From positions 32,677 to 96,676 of the forward strand of contig JAUSOY010000007.1 of assembly GCA_030656615.1 (NCBI GenBank): a stretch of DNA of 64,000 nucleotides, in the 5' to 3' direction. Below are positions 17,573-27,502 of this stretch, one piece after another. The DNA comes from Bacteroidales bacterium. Its GTDB lineage: Bacteria > Bacteroidota > Bacteroidia > Bacteroidales > TTA-H9. The notes below the pieces were generated by a model. That model did not search any database. It saw only the letters and a list, made by a program, of their open reading frames with translations, and had not been told where the DNA came from. Position 1 is the stretch's first letter; each line of letters starts with the position of its first letter. The position numbers and the translations under genes were made by a program.

Positions 17573-19927
17573 TTACTCGTACCGCAGCGATTCAATCGGA
17601 TTTCTCCTTGCCGCTTTGTAGGTCAGCCAGCTTACTGTAAGCAGAACAATTAAGGTTGAAATGCAGGCTGACAAAGCAAATATCCACCAACTTAGTGCTA
17701 TTTTGTATGCAAAACTTGCGAGCCATTGATTCATACTATAATATGCAATTGGTGTGGCGATTACAAAGGCCACAGCCACCCATTTCAGAAAACCGATATT
17801 CAGCATCATGACAATTTCGCTAACGCGAGCTCCATTTACTTTTCGGATTCCAATTTCTTTTGTACGACTTGTCATTAGAAAGGTAGCCATCCCTAGCAAT
17901 CCCATACTGGCGAGCATAATAGCAAGAAGAGCAAAGAAACCCATAAGCTGAAATGTTTTATTATCCTTATCATACAGATGATCCACCTGCTCATCTAAAT
18001 AACTAAATTCGATTACCTCATCGGGATAAATACTCTGACAGGATTTTGTTACCGTTTTCATGACCTGGACAACGTCCAGAGATTTTACTTTAACTATCAG
18101 ATGATAATATTCCGGATAACTAATTACAAAAACTGCAGGCCTGATTTTTTCGTAAAGCGACTCAAAATGAATATCTTCAATAACTCCAACAATTTCACGC
18201 TTAGATTTTGGCCAATTGCATTGGATCCTTTGTCCAATCGGGTCTCCTTGAATCTCAAGACTTGCAACAGCTGCCTCGTTCAAAATTATCGATTCCGTAG
18301 CATCTGTTTTAAAGCGATTGGAGAATAATCGGCCCCGTGTAGCTTTGATACCAAATGACTCAAAATAATCGAAATTCACATGAACATAAGGAATCGATTT
18401 TGGTTCTGTTTGCCCTTCTGGCAAAACTCCGCCTTCATTGTTGAGGGATCCGGAAGGAATGCGGCTGGCTGTTGATACAGCAGAAACACAATTTTGAGCG
18501 ATAAGTGTCTGTTTAAGAGCATTATATTTTTCTTCACTCCCTAAATCAAATACAGCAGTAAGAACAGCATTCTTCTCAAATCCTAGATCTTTTTGTTTTA
18601 GAAATTGAATTTGGCGAAGCATGATGATAGAACAGCTTATCAAAATGATTACGATTGAAAATTGAGCTCCTATCAGGATTTTTTTAATCTGAAATCCGGA
18701 ACTATTGCTGCCTCCAAGCGACTTCATTACCTGCACGGGACTATATTTAGACAATATAAACGCAGGATAATATCCGGCCAAAACACCGATAATCAATAAT
18801 ATACCAAACATTCCTAAGAGTATATTTCCGTTGGTCAGGACTGAAAACGACAATTCTTTTCCCGAAAGATTATTAAAAATCGGCAAACAAAATCTGACTA
18901 AAACCAGTGAAATGATAAATGAAATAATAAATACGACAAAGGATTCTATTATAAATTGCAAGGCCACCTGACGACTGGAAGCACCAAAGGCTTTTCTCAT
19001 CCCAATTTCGGTTAAACGGGTAGTTGCATTGGCTGTCAATAAATTAACGTAATTAAAACTGGCAATGAGCAGAATCAATAATCCGATAGCCGAAAAAATC
19101 AATACATAATTAATACTGTTTTGAGGTTGGATATCATTCTGGAATTGTGCCGAATAAAGATGAATATCCTTCAATTGTTGAAGGGTAAATACTGGTAAAG
19201 GAGCATCCTTATCGTTTGGATTTTTTAATATCTGACAGATTTTTGCCTCTAGTTCCGGCTTCGAAAAGTCATTTTGCATTTCAAAATACACCAGAAAATT
19301 TTGCCAGCCCCATGAACTCATCCAATCTTTACCAAAAAGCATATCGCCATCAGCCAGTGTGAGAAAAATATCAAAGGTAAAATGCGAATTTTGGGGAACA
19401 TCTTCAATGACACCGACTACCGTATAATCGTATTCATTACCAACTTTTAACATCTTCCCGACGGGGTCAATATCACCAAAATACTTATGAGCCGTAGTTT
19501 CCGAAATCACTGCAGTGCCGGGCAGCTGAAAAAAATCTCCTGCATTTCCTTTTGTAAAACGAAAAGAAAATATATTAAACAAATCGGGATCGACCCAGGC
19601 AACTTTGTTCTCTCTAAATCGTTGATTATTACTCTGTATCAAAATATTATCGCGGGGTAATATACGGGCGAACTTTTTAATTTCCGGCAGCTTATTTGCT
19701 AAAACTTCAGCGGCCGCAGGAGCCTGATAGGGATGAACTTCCTGACATAAGCGGTAAATATGATCCGATTTTTCGTGATACCTATCGAAGCTTAATTCGT
19801 GAAACACGTAGAGCAACAACAGTATACAAACAGCAAGTCCGACACTCAAACTGGAAATGCTTATAATTGAATATACCCGACTCTTTATCAGACTCGCAAA
19901 TGCAACTTTAAAATAATTCCTGAACAT
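17573..19927 (-). CDS. FtsX/MacB-type ABC transporter permease (second copy)
   Basis: 784-residue permease with the same duplicated MacB_PCD-FtsX layout as its two neighbours. Conserved cytoplasmic motifs RLTEIGMRKAFGAS and RTKEIGIRKVNGAR are seen, and the C-terminus reads KAARRNPIESLRYE. The gene lies directly after the ATPase gene (66 bp), so the two probably form a transporter together. It is closer in its second half to the first copy (20779-23106) than to the third by simple reading of shared phrases such as WLASFAYKIALSWWIF and LWLQNFAYRIGLSWWIF. Confidence 0.9.
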   Translation of the reverse strand: MFRNYFKVAFASLIKSRVYSIISISSLSVGLAVCILLLLYVFHELSFDRYHEKSDHIYRLCQEVHPYQAPAAAEVLANKLPEIKKFARILPRDNILIQSNNQRFRENKVAWVDPDLFNIFSFRFTKGNAGDFFQLPGTAVISETTAHKYFGDIDPVGKMLKVGNEYDYTVVGVIEDVPQNSHFTFDIFLTLADGDMLFGKDWMSSWGWQNFLVYFEMQNDFSKPELEAKICQILKNPNDKDAPLPVFTLQQLKDIHLYSAQFQNDIQPQNSINYVLIFSAIGLLILLIASFNYVNLLTANATTRLTEIGMRKAFGASSRQVALQFIIESFVVFIISFIISLVLVRFCLPIFNNLSGKELSFSVLTNGNILLGMFGILLIIGVLAGYYPAFILSKYSPVQVMKSLGGSNSSGFQIKKILIGAQFSIVIILISCSIIMLRQIQFLKQKDLGFEKNAVLTAVFDLGSEEKYNALKQTLIAQNCVSAVSTASRIPSGSLNNEGGVLPEGQTEPKSIPYVHVNFDYFESFGIKATRGRLFSNRFKTDATESIILNEAAVASLEIQGDPIGQRIQCNWPKSKREIVGVIEDIHFESLYEKIRPAVFVISYPEYYHLIVKVKSLDVVQVMKTVTKSCQSIYPDEVIEFSYLDEQVDHLYDKDNKTFQLMGFFALLAIMLASMGLLGMATFLMTSRTKEIGIRKVNGARVSEIVMMLNIGFLKWVAVAFVIATPIAYYSMNQWLASFAYKIALSWWIFALSACISTLIVLLTVSWLTYKAARRNPIESLRYE

Positions 19928-19993
19928 GATCGATGATTTTTTATAAGAAATTACAGCTTCTCAAAACAATTATGCGCCTCACAGTCCGATCAC

Positions 19994-20680
19994 TTATTCA
20001 TTCTTTAAATTGGCATTCTCCAGTATTACTTGTCCGTCAAGCAAATTAATGGTACGATGCGCAAAACCAGCATCACGTTCAGAATGCGTAACCATAATAA
20101 TCGTTGTACCTTCCTGGTTGAGTTCGGTTAAAAGATTCATAACCTCCAGGCCATTTTTCGTGTCGAGGTTTCCTGTAGGCTCATCGGCGAGAATTAATGC
20201 CGGATTTGCAACCACCGCTCTCGAAATGGCAACCCTTTGCTGTTGACCGCCAGAAAGTTGCTGGGGAAAGTGATTGGTACGATGCCCTATTTTCATTCGT
20301 TGCAGAACTTCGGTCACTCGTTTTTTTCGTTCCGAAGCCTTCATTTTCAGATATAGTAAAGGCAGTTCCACATTGTCGTATACATTTAGTTCGTCAATCA
20401 GATTAAAACTCTGAAATACAAAACCAATATTCCCTTTTCTGTACTGAGTACGGTCCTTTTCTTTCAAACCGCTAACATCTGTTCCCGCGAACGCGTAGGT
20501 ACCCTCTGTAGGATTATCAAGAAGGCCGATGATGTTTAGTAATGTTGACTTACCACAACCCGAAGGTCCCATTACTGCTACAAATTCACCTTTTTTTACA
20601 TGTATATCAACCTTGTTTAAGGCATACGTTTCCACCTCTTCGGTACGAAATACTTTTCCTAATTTTTCTGTTTTTATCAT
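19994..20680 (-). CDS. ABC transporter ATP-binding protein (LolD/MacB type)
   Basis: 228-residue ATPase of the LolD/MacB/FtsE class. Walker A is GPSGCGKST (about residues 39-47), the signature is LSGGQQQRVAISRA (about 142-155), Walker B is ALILADEPTGNLD (about 161-173), and the H-loop is MVTHSERDA. It is the only ATPase in an operon with three permeases, so it presumably serves all of them. Length is normal. Confidence 0.95.
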   Translation of the reverse strand: MIKTEKLGKVFRTEEVETYALNKVDIHVKKGEFVAVMGPSGCGKSTLLNIIGLLDNPTEGTYAFAGTDVSGLKEKDRTQYRKGNIGFVFQSFNLIDELNVYDNVELPLLYLKMKASERKKRVTEVLQRMKIGHRTNHFPQQLSGGQQQRVAISRAVVANPALILADEPTGNLDTKNGLEVMNLLTELNQEGTTIIMVTHSERDAGFAHRTINLLDGQVILENANLKNE

Positions 20681-20778
20681 TTCAATGCGTATTAAAATTT
20701 ACACTTCACTATTTTAATTTTTCAAGAATCTTAAATGATGTAATTATTAATTCTGTGGTTTCATTCATAAACATATTA

Positions 20779-23106
20779 TTACTCGTACCTCAATGATTCA
20801 ACGGGGTTTTTACGCGCTGCTCTCCAGCTATACCAACTCACCGAGATAAGCGCAACTACCAATGCCATAAAGCCGGCAAGGACGAATATCCACCAACTTA
20901 AGCCGATGCGGTATGCGAAATTTTGCAACCACAAATTCAATATATAATATGATATTGGCACCGCTATACAAAAAGCAATAAGTATCCATTTCACAAAACT
21001 TCGATTGAGCATATAAACGATTTCCGAAACGGTGGCACCATTAATCTTACGAATCCCAATTTCCTTTACCCGGTATTCGCACATAAAAATAATGAGTCCC
21101 AGGGCCCCAACAATTGAAATAATAATAGATATCAAACAAAAGATAAATATAAGCTGGGCTTGTTTCTCCTCTTGCTGATACATGGCATTAAGCTTCTCGT
21201 CGAGGAAGGTATACTTTATCTCATATTTATGCTCAAATTGAGAATAAACATTCTTTATATGCACCATGGTTCCGGCCAAATCTTGTCCGTTTATTTTCAG
21301 GCTTAATTGATAATGCCTTTGTTTTGTCAACCAGAAAGCCAGCGGTTGAACTTCCTCGTGTAGAGATGCATATTTTATATCGTTTACAATACCAATTAGT
21401 TCTCCCTTAAAATCGAAACCTGGTATTAATTTCCCTAAATATCCTTCGGTCCAGCCAAATTCATTCAAAGCCTTTTTATTAAAAATAAATTTATTTTCAT
21501 CCGATTCGATATTGGAGGAAAATTCTCTTCCTTCAATAATTTTGAAACCCATGAACTTCATATATCGTTCATCAACCGGCCAGGAATAAAAACTAACTTG
21601 CTTACCCTCAATCTCCCGACCCCAACTCATTCCAACGCCCCCAGGGACAAAGTTAGAGAAAGCATAATCAGAAATATTGGGATTCTTCATTAGTTCATCC
21701 ATAAACGACTTCTCCTGCTTTCGGATATCTGATGTAGTTTCAACAACCAAAATATTCTCTTTTTCGAAGCCTAAATCATAATTTTTCAGATGAGAAATTT
21801 GCTTTTCGATAAATAACACGCCGATAATCAAGAGTATAGAAATCGAATATTGAATTACTGTAAGTATTTTCCCTGACCTTGAATGCTTTACTGAAAATGA
21901 AATCAGTCCTTTAAGAGCCAGTGCAGGTTTTACACTTACAAGGATTCGCGATGGATAAATGGAAAACAGAACCCCAACGATATAAAAAAGGAGCAAGCAA
22001 TAAAGCATGATAAAACTGTAGTCTTTCAGAATCAGTTCATAACCGAAAATATCAGGCCAGATACTCACGGTCAGATAGGCTAAAACAATGGCCATTAAAA
22101 AGGCAAAACTGATAAGAATCAAGGTTTCGAAAATCAAAGCCAAGAGGAGTCGCTCCTTGGTTTCCCCAAAAATACGCCGCATATTGATCGAGCGAATTAT
22201 CTTCGGGGCACTGGCGATAGCAAAATTGACATAATTGATAAATGCCATCAGAAGCAAAAGGACGGCAACTAAAACCAGAGTCCTGTCGAAAGCCAGATTG
22301 CCATTTCCCCCACTTCTACTAAAATGATAATCTTTGAGTGGCAAAAAAGAGAAACTCACTTTCGATTCGGGATACTCTTCAACCAGGCTTTTTATTGCAG
22401 GAATTTTGAGAATTTTATTATTAATTGCTTCAAAATCAGTACCGGGATATGCTTTGAAAAAATGATTAAAACTGTACTCCGACCAATCATTTACCCATTT
22501 GCCTGTGGGATAAGAACAAAAAGCCTCATACCTAAAACTTGAGTTAACAGGCAATTCATAAAACACAGCTTCAACAACATACGGTTCTTTAAAATTCGCC
22601 AATAAAGTTTTTCCTACTGGATTTTCATGCCCAAAAATCCTGTTTGCTGTTTTTTCAGAAATTATAATGCTATTTTTCCCTTTCAAAGGTTTTCTTAAAC
22701 CACTTTTAATCCGAAGTGTAAAAACATCGCAAAAAGTAGAATCAACAGCTCTGGTATATATTTGAAAGTTATTATTCTGATCAGACTCTTTTACGAAATT
22801 ACTTGGTCCCCAAGCGAAAGAACAAAGATGCTCAAATTCAGAAACATTTTCCGCAATGATATCCGCCATTGGGTTAGGCAGCATATAGCTCATACTGATT
22901 TCGCCATTTTTTTCTCTATGCATTTCCAGACGATAAACATTTTCGTACGATTCATTATACCGATCGTATGTAAACTCATTGTACAGGTACATCGATAATA
23001 ACATGAAGGCTGCAAACGAAACCGACAAACCTATTAAATTAAATATGGTAACCTTTCCAGCCTTTTGCAGGTTTTTAATGATTAATTTCAGATAGTGTAT
23101 AATCAT
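20779..23106 (-). CDS. FtsX/MacB-type ABC transporter permease (first copy)
   Basis: 775-residue inner-membrane protein with two MacB_PCD periplasmic domains and two FtsX transmembrane blocks. The first cytoplasmic motif is diverged (SINMRRIFGET in place of EIGMRKxFGA), while the second is standard (RVKEIGIRKINGAT). C-terminus RAARKNPVESLRYE. It sits between the membrane-fusion gene and the ATPase gene. The diverged first motif may mark a functional difference from the other two permeases (inference). Confidence 0.9.
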   Translation of the reverse strand: MIIHYLKLIIKNLQKAGKVTIFNLIGLSVSFAAFMLLSMYLYNEFTYDRYNESYENVYRLEMHREKNGEISMSYMLPNPMADIIAENVSEFEHLCSFAWGPSNFVKESDQNNNFQIYTRAVDSTFCDVFTLRIKSGLRKPLKGKNSIIISEKTANRIFGHENPVGKTLLANFKEPYVVEAVFYELPVNSSFRYEAFCSYPTGKWVNDWSEYSFNHFFKAYPGTDFEAINNKILKIPAIKSLVEEYPESKVSFSFLPLKDYHFSRSGGNGNLAFDRTLVLVAVLLLLMAFINYVNFAIASAPKIIRSINMRRIFGETKERLLLALIFETLILISFAFLMAIVLAYLTVSIWPDIFGYELILKDYSFIMLYCLLLFYIVGVLFSIYPSRILVSVKPALALKGLISFSVKHSRSGKILTVIQYSISILLIIGVLFIEKQISHLKNYDLGFEKENILVVETTSDIRKQEKSFMDELMKNPNISDYAFSNFVPGGVGMSWGREIEGKQVSFYSWPVDERYMKFMGFKIIEGREFSSNIESDENKFIFNKKALNEFGWTEGYLGKLIPGFDFKGELIGIVNDIKYASLHEEVQPLAFWLTKQRHYQLSLKINGQDLAGTMVHIKNVYSQFEHKYEIKYTFLDEKLNAMYQQEEKQAQLIFIFCLISIIISIVGALGLIIFMCEYRVKEIGIRKINGATVSEIVYMLNRSFVKWILIAFCIAVPISYYILNLWLQNFAYRIGLSWWIFVLAGFMALVVALISVSWYSWRAARKNPVESLRYE

Positions 23107-23181
23107 ATCTTAAAATTTACAAATGTTTAATGCTTTAATTTTCGACATTGCTTTTAATTTCCTGATTTAAAGGCAAACTGA

Positions 23182-24432
23182 TTATTTAAAAATGATACGC
23201 TTGCTGTCGCCGAAATTATCGTAACCCGAAACAATGACCTGCTCCCCGGGCTGTAACCCGTCGATAAGCTCATAATATTTAGGGTTTTGCCGTCCTACTT
23301 TAATCATTCGCTTCTCAGCATACTTTCCATCCTCCGACAATACAAAAATCCATTGACCGCCGGTTTGCTGATAAAAATTACCACGAGCCAGTAAGATTGA
23401 TTTTTGTGGACTACCCAACTGCAAGCGGGTGTAATATGTTTGCCCTGTGCGCATATTATCGGGATTAATACCAGTAAATATCATTTCCACAGAAAAACGG
23501 CCTTCGCGTACTTCGGGAAGCACTTTCCTGATTTTAAGCTCAAATTCCTGACCTTGCCGTTCCAGAATGGCTGTTAAACCTACCTTAACCTTGTCGATAA
23601 AATGTTCGTCTATTTGTGCCAACACCTTATAAGAAGTGAGTACGTGGATTTGTCCTATCCGTCCACCACCCGAAATGGACTGACCAATTTCAGCATCCAG
23701 CATTGTTAGCTGACCATCAACCGTAGCAATAACATTTAAATCTTCCTGCCTTTGGCGTACCAATTTCAGGTTTAAATCCATATTTCTAAGATTATCTTCC
23801 ATCTGCTTTATCTGAATAAACCGATAAATAGAATCCTGTTTTTGACGTTCCAGATAGAGCTCATAACTCCTTTTAGCAAAGTGAAAGTCCTCCTCCGATT
23901 TCAAAAATTCTTCCTTCGAAATGAGCGCTTCCTCAAAAAGCGTCTTATTTTGACCATAGGTTCGCTTTTTTCTTTTGATATCAAATTCCAGATTCAGGAG
24001 CTCGCGTTTAATCTGAAGTTTTTCCTGTTCCATTACCACCATGGTATTGCGCAGAAAGTTATTCTTTTCGGCCAGTTGCGATTCACTGTTTAGAATACTC
24101 AAACTCAGATCGGGATTACTCATCCGTAAAATAATATCCCCTTTTTTTACCATGGCACCTTCTTCGATGAACTTTTCTTCCACTCTTCCCCCTTCACGAA
24201 CGTCAAGAAATACGGTAGCTATGGGTTCAACGATTCCGGTGATGGTTATATAATCATGGAAAATGCCTTCTGTAACCGTTTCAATGGTCAATTTCTCTTT
24301 ATCTGCACGAAACGTGGATAAATTGCCCGTGAAAAATGCCTTGTAAACAAGTGCCAGGAATACCAGCACACCCAAAGCTATATATATATGCTTCTTTTTA
24401 ATCCCTTTTTTCTTTTCAATAATGATATCCAT
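23182..24432 (-). CDS. Periplasmic adaptor (HlyD/MacA-type membrane-fusion protein)
   Basis: 416 residues. A single N-terminal membrane anchor (residues about 15-32) follows a short Lys-rich cytoplasmic start. It is followed by a barrel/lipoyl part (VREGGRVEEKFIEEGAMVKKGDIILRMSNPDL), a long alpha-helical hairpin (about 110-230), the second lipoyl half (VIATVDGQLTMLDAEIGQSISGGGRIGQ) and beta-barrel domains. This is the MacA/HlyD architecture linking an inner-membrane ABC permease to a TolC channel. Its gene lies between tolC-like and the first permease gene. Confidence 0.92.
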   Translation of the reverse strand: MDIIIEKKKGIKKKHIYIALGVLVFLALVYKAFFTGNLSTFRADKEKLTIETVTEGIFHDYITITGIVEPIATVFLDVREGGRVEEKFIEEGAMVKKGDIILRMSNPDLSLSILNSESQLAEKNNFLRNTMVVMEQEKLQIKRELLNLEFDIKRKKRTYGQNKTLFEEALISKEEFLKSEEDFHFAKRSYELYLERQKQDSIYRFIQIKQMEDNLRNMDLNLKLVRQRQEDLNVIATVDGQLTMLDAEIGQSISGGGRIGQIHVLTSYKVLAQIDEHFIDKVKVGLTAILERQGQEFELKIRKVLPEVREGRFSVEMIFTGINPDNMRTGQTYYTRLQLGSPQKSILLARGNFYQQTGGQWIFVLSEDGKYAEKRMIKVGRQNPKYYELIDGLQPGEQVIVSGYDNFGDSKRIIFK

Positions 24433-24473
24433 GCTATTATAATTTTACCTTTTATCTGTCCGGTCAATATTCA

Positions 24474-25811
24474 TTAATTCAAGTGATTCCAGTTACCGGA
24501 ATTGTAAAATTCGAGTATCTGTTTTCGCATGATGTAGATTAATTTAGCTTTTAAAACAGCTGCTTCGGCCGACGCAACACGTTGTTTGGATGCTTCAAAA
24601 TCCGTTGCCCCCGCTAGCCCTTTTTCCATTTTTCTTGCTACGTTCTTTAAAGAAAGGAGGTTGAATTCCCTTGATTCCATGGAGGCGTGGTATTCATTTT
24701 CGGAAGATTGCAGTTCATCCCTTGCCTTCACAATTTCAGCGTATAGCAAATCCTTTCTTTTTTGAAGCTCATATGCCTGATTGGTCAGGGCAATTTCCTT
24801 TCTTTTCCTTTGACAGTAAACCGATGCATGATTAAATAATGGAATGGAAATTCCCAAATTTACCCACTGATTCTGATTGTTTTCGAGCTGTTTAACATAC
24901 GCCAAAGTGTCCCCATCAAAATAATTGGAATTATAACCAGCAGACATATACACTCTTGGGAAATAACTCCCTTTCGCCACAGCCAGATCCTTCTCCTTTG
25001 CTTTGAGTAAAAATTCTTGCTGTTTTATCTCTGGCAAAATCTGTACTGCCGTACTGAACAATGAATCAATATTCGACACTGCAGTAGTGGTAATCAACAA
25101 AGCATTTACTGTATCGATGCTAAGCATTTGACTTGCATCAAGACGCAGCAATTGCTTTAATTCTAGCATTGCCTTACTCATATTATTTCGGGCACGGACA
25201 AGATTAAGCTTATCATCAGCCCATTGACTGTTTAATTCCTGTACCATGATGGGTGATTCCCTGCCTACATCAACAAACTTTTGCATTCGATGATACATTA
25301 GTTCTGACAAGTCAGCCTGACTTTGAGCCACCTGCATCAATCCAATACTATAAACAGCGGTATAATATGAGCTTAATACACTAAATATTAGTTGATTTTT
25401 AGCAAACGAAAGATCTTCTTTGCTGGCAGAAAGCAGATAATGATTATAACGAATTGTATTTTGCTTAATGAAACCATTAAAAATATCGATGGATGAACCG
25501 ACCCAAAATTGGTTTCCCAAAGTCTGTTCATAGGTAATGGCATTCGTATTTCCGTCGATGTTTCTTCCAAAATTCAAATTCACTGAACTGCCCATATTTA
25601 AATCGGGCAGCATTCCAATCTTACTTTCAAAAAGCCCGATTTGCTGGCTTTTGAGTTCGTTTGCCTTCTGATGAAGTTCAATATTATTATTCAGCGCATA
25701 TTCTACACAGGCTGTAAGACTCCAAGTTTTTTGAGCAAAGGAAACAGAATGAAATAACATCAGAAGAATAAAAAGAACAAGGGGAAAAATTGAAGGCATG
25801 TAACTTTTCAT
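24474..25811 (-). CDS. TolC-family outer-membrane channel
   Basis: 445 residues from the ATG at 25811. The frame also allows a start at 25859, but MKSYMPSIFPLVLFILLMLF followed by HSVSFAQ gives a normal signal peptide from 25811. The protein shows the TolC/OEP pattern: N-terminal ACVEYALNNNIELHQKANE, two related halves with long helices and short beta strands (RVYMSAGYNSNYF and WVNLGISIPLFNH). It is the first gene of the six-gene leftward export operon, with a sigma-54-like promoter upstream. Confidence 0.9.
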   Translation of the reverse strand: MKSYMPSIFPLVLFILLMLFHSVSFAQKTWSLTACVEYALNNNIELHQKANELKSQQIGLFESKIGMLPDLNMGSSVNLNFGRNIDGNTNAITYEQTLGNQFWVGSSIDIFNGFIKQNTIRYNHYLLSASKEDLSFAKNQLIFSVLSSYYTAVYSIGLMQVAQSQADLSELMYHRMQKFVDVGRESPIMVQELNSQWADDKLNLVRARNNMSKAMLELKQLLRLDASQMLSIDTVNALLITTTAVSNIDSLFSTAVQILPEIKQQEFLLKAKEKDLAVAKGSYFPRVYMSAGYNSNYFDGDTLAYVKQLENNQNQWVNLGISIPLFNHASVYCQRKRKEIALTNQAYELQKRKDLLYAEIVKARDELQSSENEYHASMESREFNLLSLKNVARKMEKGLAGATDFEASKQRVASAEAAVLKAKLIYIMRKQILEFYNSGNWNHLN

Positions 25812-25886
25812 CACATTCGTAAAAACATTTTCCTCAATAACCAACAGCAAATTTTTCATACCAATTCCATTAAGTCATTGGAATTG

Positions 25887-25903
25887 TTCAATGTTGATGC
25901 CAG
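25887..25903 (-). promoter_or_regulatory. Candidate sigma-54 promoter of the export operon
   Basis: On the minus strand the sequence reads CTGGCATCAACATTGAA. Compared with TGGCAC-N5-TTGC it has the -24 GG, the correct 10-base gap and the TTG, but A for the final -12 C. It lies 76 bp before the chosen tolC start (25811). The divergent regulator is an NtrC-type sigma-54 activator, which supports the call. Confidence 0.55.
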
Positions 25904-25976
25904 TTACCATATCTAACAGAATATAAGCACTATAATGGCCAATATTTTATAAAAACCGAGAAAAAGTGTATAATTT

Positions 25977-26007
25977 TTTGACAATCCCTGTTTAATTATT
26001 TGACAAT
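25977..26007. repeat. Two TTTGACAAT direct repeats, possible activator sites
   Basis: TTTGACAAT occurs at 25977-25985 and again at 25999-26007, with starts 22 bases apart (about two helical turns). They lie 75-120 bp upstream of the candidate sigma-54 promoter, the usual distance for an NtrC-type upstream activating sequence, and about 66-95 bp before the regulator's own ATG. Confidence 0.5.
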
Positions 26008-26072
26008 TATCTAACTTCGTTGATACATCATTTAATAATGATGTTAAATGTTCTGAAATTATACAGAGAAAC

Positions 26073-27437
26073 ATGAAAAGTAATATTCTCATTCTCGACG
26101 ATAACCATAGTGTATTAACGGCACTGGAAATGCTGCTTCAAACAGAGTTTGAAAATGTTTTCTGTCTAAAAAATCCAAACATCCTGATTTCAACCTTACA
26201 GCAACAAGATATCGATATTGTTTTGCTCGATATGAACTTTAAAGCAGGAATGAATACAGGCAATGAAGGAATTTACTGGCTAAATCAGATTCAGGAGCAC
26301 GACCCAAGCATTAGTGTTGTAATGATTACTGCCTATGGTGATATTGAATTAGCCGTAAAAGCTGTAAAAGAAGGAGCCTTTGATTTTGTTTTAAAGCCCT
26401 GGGATAATAATAAATTAATCAGCACACTACATGCAGCTATAAAACTGCGAAAAAGTAAAATGGAAAACATTTCACTTTTAAAAACAACTCACGCCCTAAA
26501 ACAAGAATTGAAATCGAACTCACAAAAAATTATCGGGCAATCAGAATCCATGAGAAAAGTGATGGAAATGGTAAGAAAAGTTGCTGTGACGGATGCCAAT
26601 GTTTTTATTACCGGCGAAAATGGTACAGGCAAAGAACTTATTGCACACGAAATACATAATTACTCAAAAAGAAGCAAAGAAGTAATGCTGAGTGTGGATA
26701 TGGGAGCAATTTCCGAATCGTTGTTTGAAAGCGAATTATTCGGACATAGTAAGGGCTCGTTTACCGATGCAAAAGAAGACCGGACCGGCAAATTTGAAGC
26801 AGCACATAAAGGAACACTCTTTCTCGACGAAATCGGAAATCTCAGCCTGTCATTACAGGCAAAAATACTAACTGCAGTTCAAAACAGAACAATTATAAAA
26901 GTGGGGAGTAATACTCCGGTTCCTATTGATATTCGTTTGATTTCGGCTACCAACCGCGACCTTAAACCCATGATAAGCAATGGTCAGTTTCGAGAAGATT
27001 TGCTTTACCGCATAAACACCATTACCATAGAATTACCTCCCTTGCGTGACCGTGGAAGTGATATTCTGCTGCTTGCCGAATTTTATCTGCAGAAATATGC
27101 CTCAAAATATGATAAGTACGGACTAAAAATCAGTCAAAAAGCGATGCAAAAACTGATGGATTACAAGTGGCCGGGAAATATCAGAGAATTGCAACATTCG
27201 ATCGAAAAAGCAGTGATTTTGGCTGAAGACAAAGTTTTGAATGAATTTTCTTTCAATTTAACGGATAATTCAAATGTACCTGACAAAACCCTTTCGAACA
27301 AAACCATCGAAAAAATGGAAAAAGAGATGATTCTTAATAGTATTAACAAAGAAAAAGGCAATATAAGTGCAGTGGCCAAATCGCTGGGAATAACACGCCA
27401 GACGCTCTACAATAAATTAAAAAAGCATAATATTTAA
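26073..27437 (+). CDS. NtrC-family sigma-54-dependent response regulator
   Basis: 454 residues. Receiver domain with phosphoacceptor Asp53 (IVLLDMNF), AAA+ domain (about 145-375) with Walker A GENGTGKE, Walker B TLFLDEIG and arginine-finger region, and a C-terminal Fis-type HTH (GNISAVAKSLGITRQTLYNKLKK). The sigma-54 contact loop reads GSFTDA in place of the textbook GAFTGA; the key Phe-Thr pair is kept. It is divergent from the export operon and 65 bp upstream of its probable kinase gene. It most likely activates the tolC-led operon from the sites in the shared intergenic region. Confidence 0.93.
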   Translation: MKSNILILDDNHSVLTALEMLLQTEFENVFCLKNPNILISTLQQQDIDIVLLDMNFKAGMNTGNEGIYWLNQIQEHDPSISVVMITAYGDIELAVKAVKEGAFDFVLKPWDNNKLISTLHAAIKLRKSKMENISLLKTTHALKQELKSNSQKIIGQSESMRKVMEMVRKVAVTDANVFITGENGTGKELIAHEIHNYSKRSKEVMLSVDMGAISESLFESELFGHSKGSFTDAKEDRTGKFEAAHKGTLFLDEIGNLSLSLQAKILTAVQNRTIIKVGSNTPVPIDIRLISATNRDLKPMISNGQFREDLLYRINTITIELPPLRDRGSDILLLAEFYLQKYASKYDKYGLKISQKAMQKLMDYKWPGNIRELQHSIEKAVILAEDKVLNEFSFNLTDNSNVPDKTLSNKTIEKMEKEMILNSINKEKGNISAVAKSLGITRQTLYNKLKKHNI

Positions 27438-27502
27438 GTTCAACTTGTATTAAACGAAAAGGTCAATTACAATAATTTATATTCCAAAATAAATCTACAC
27501 AT

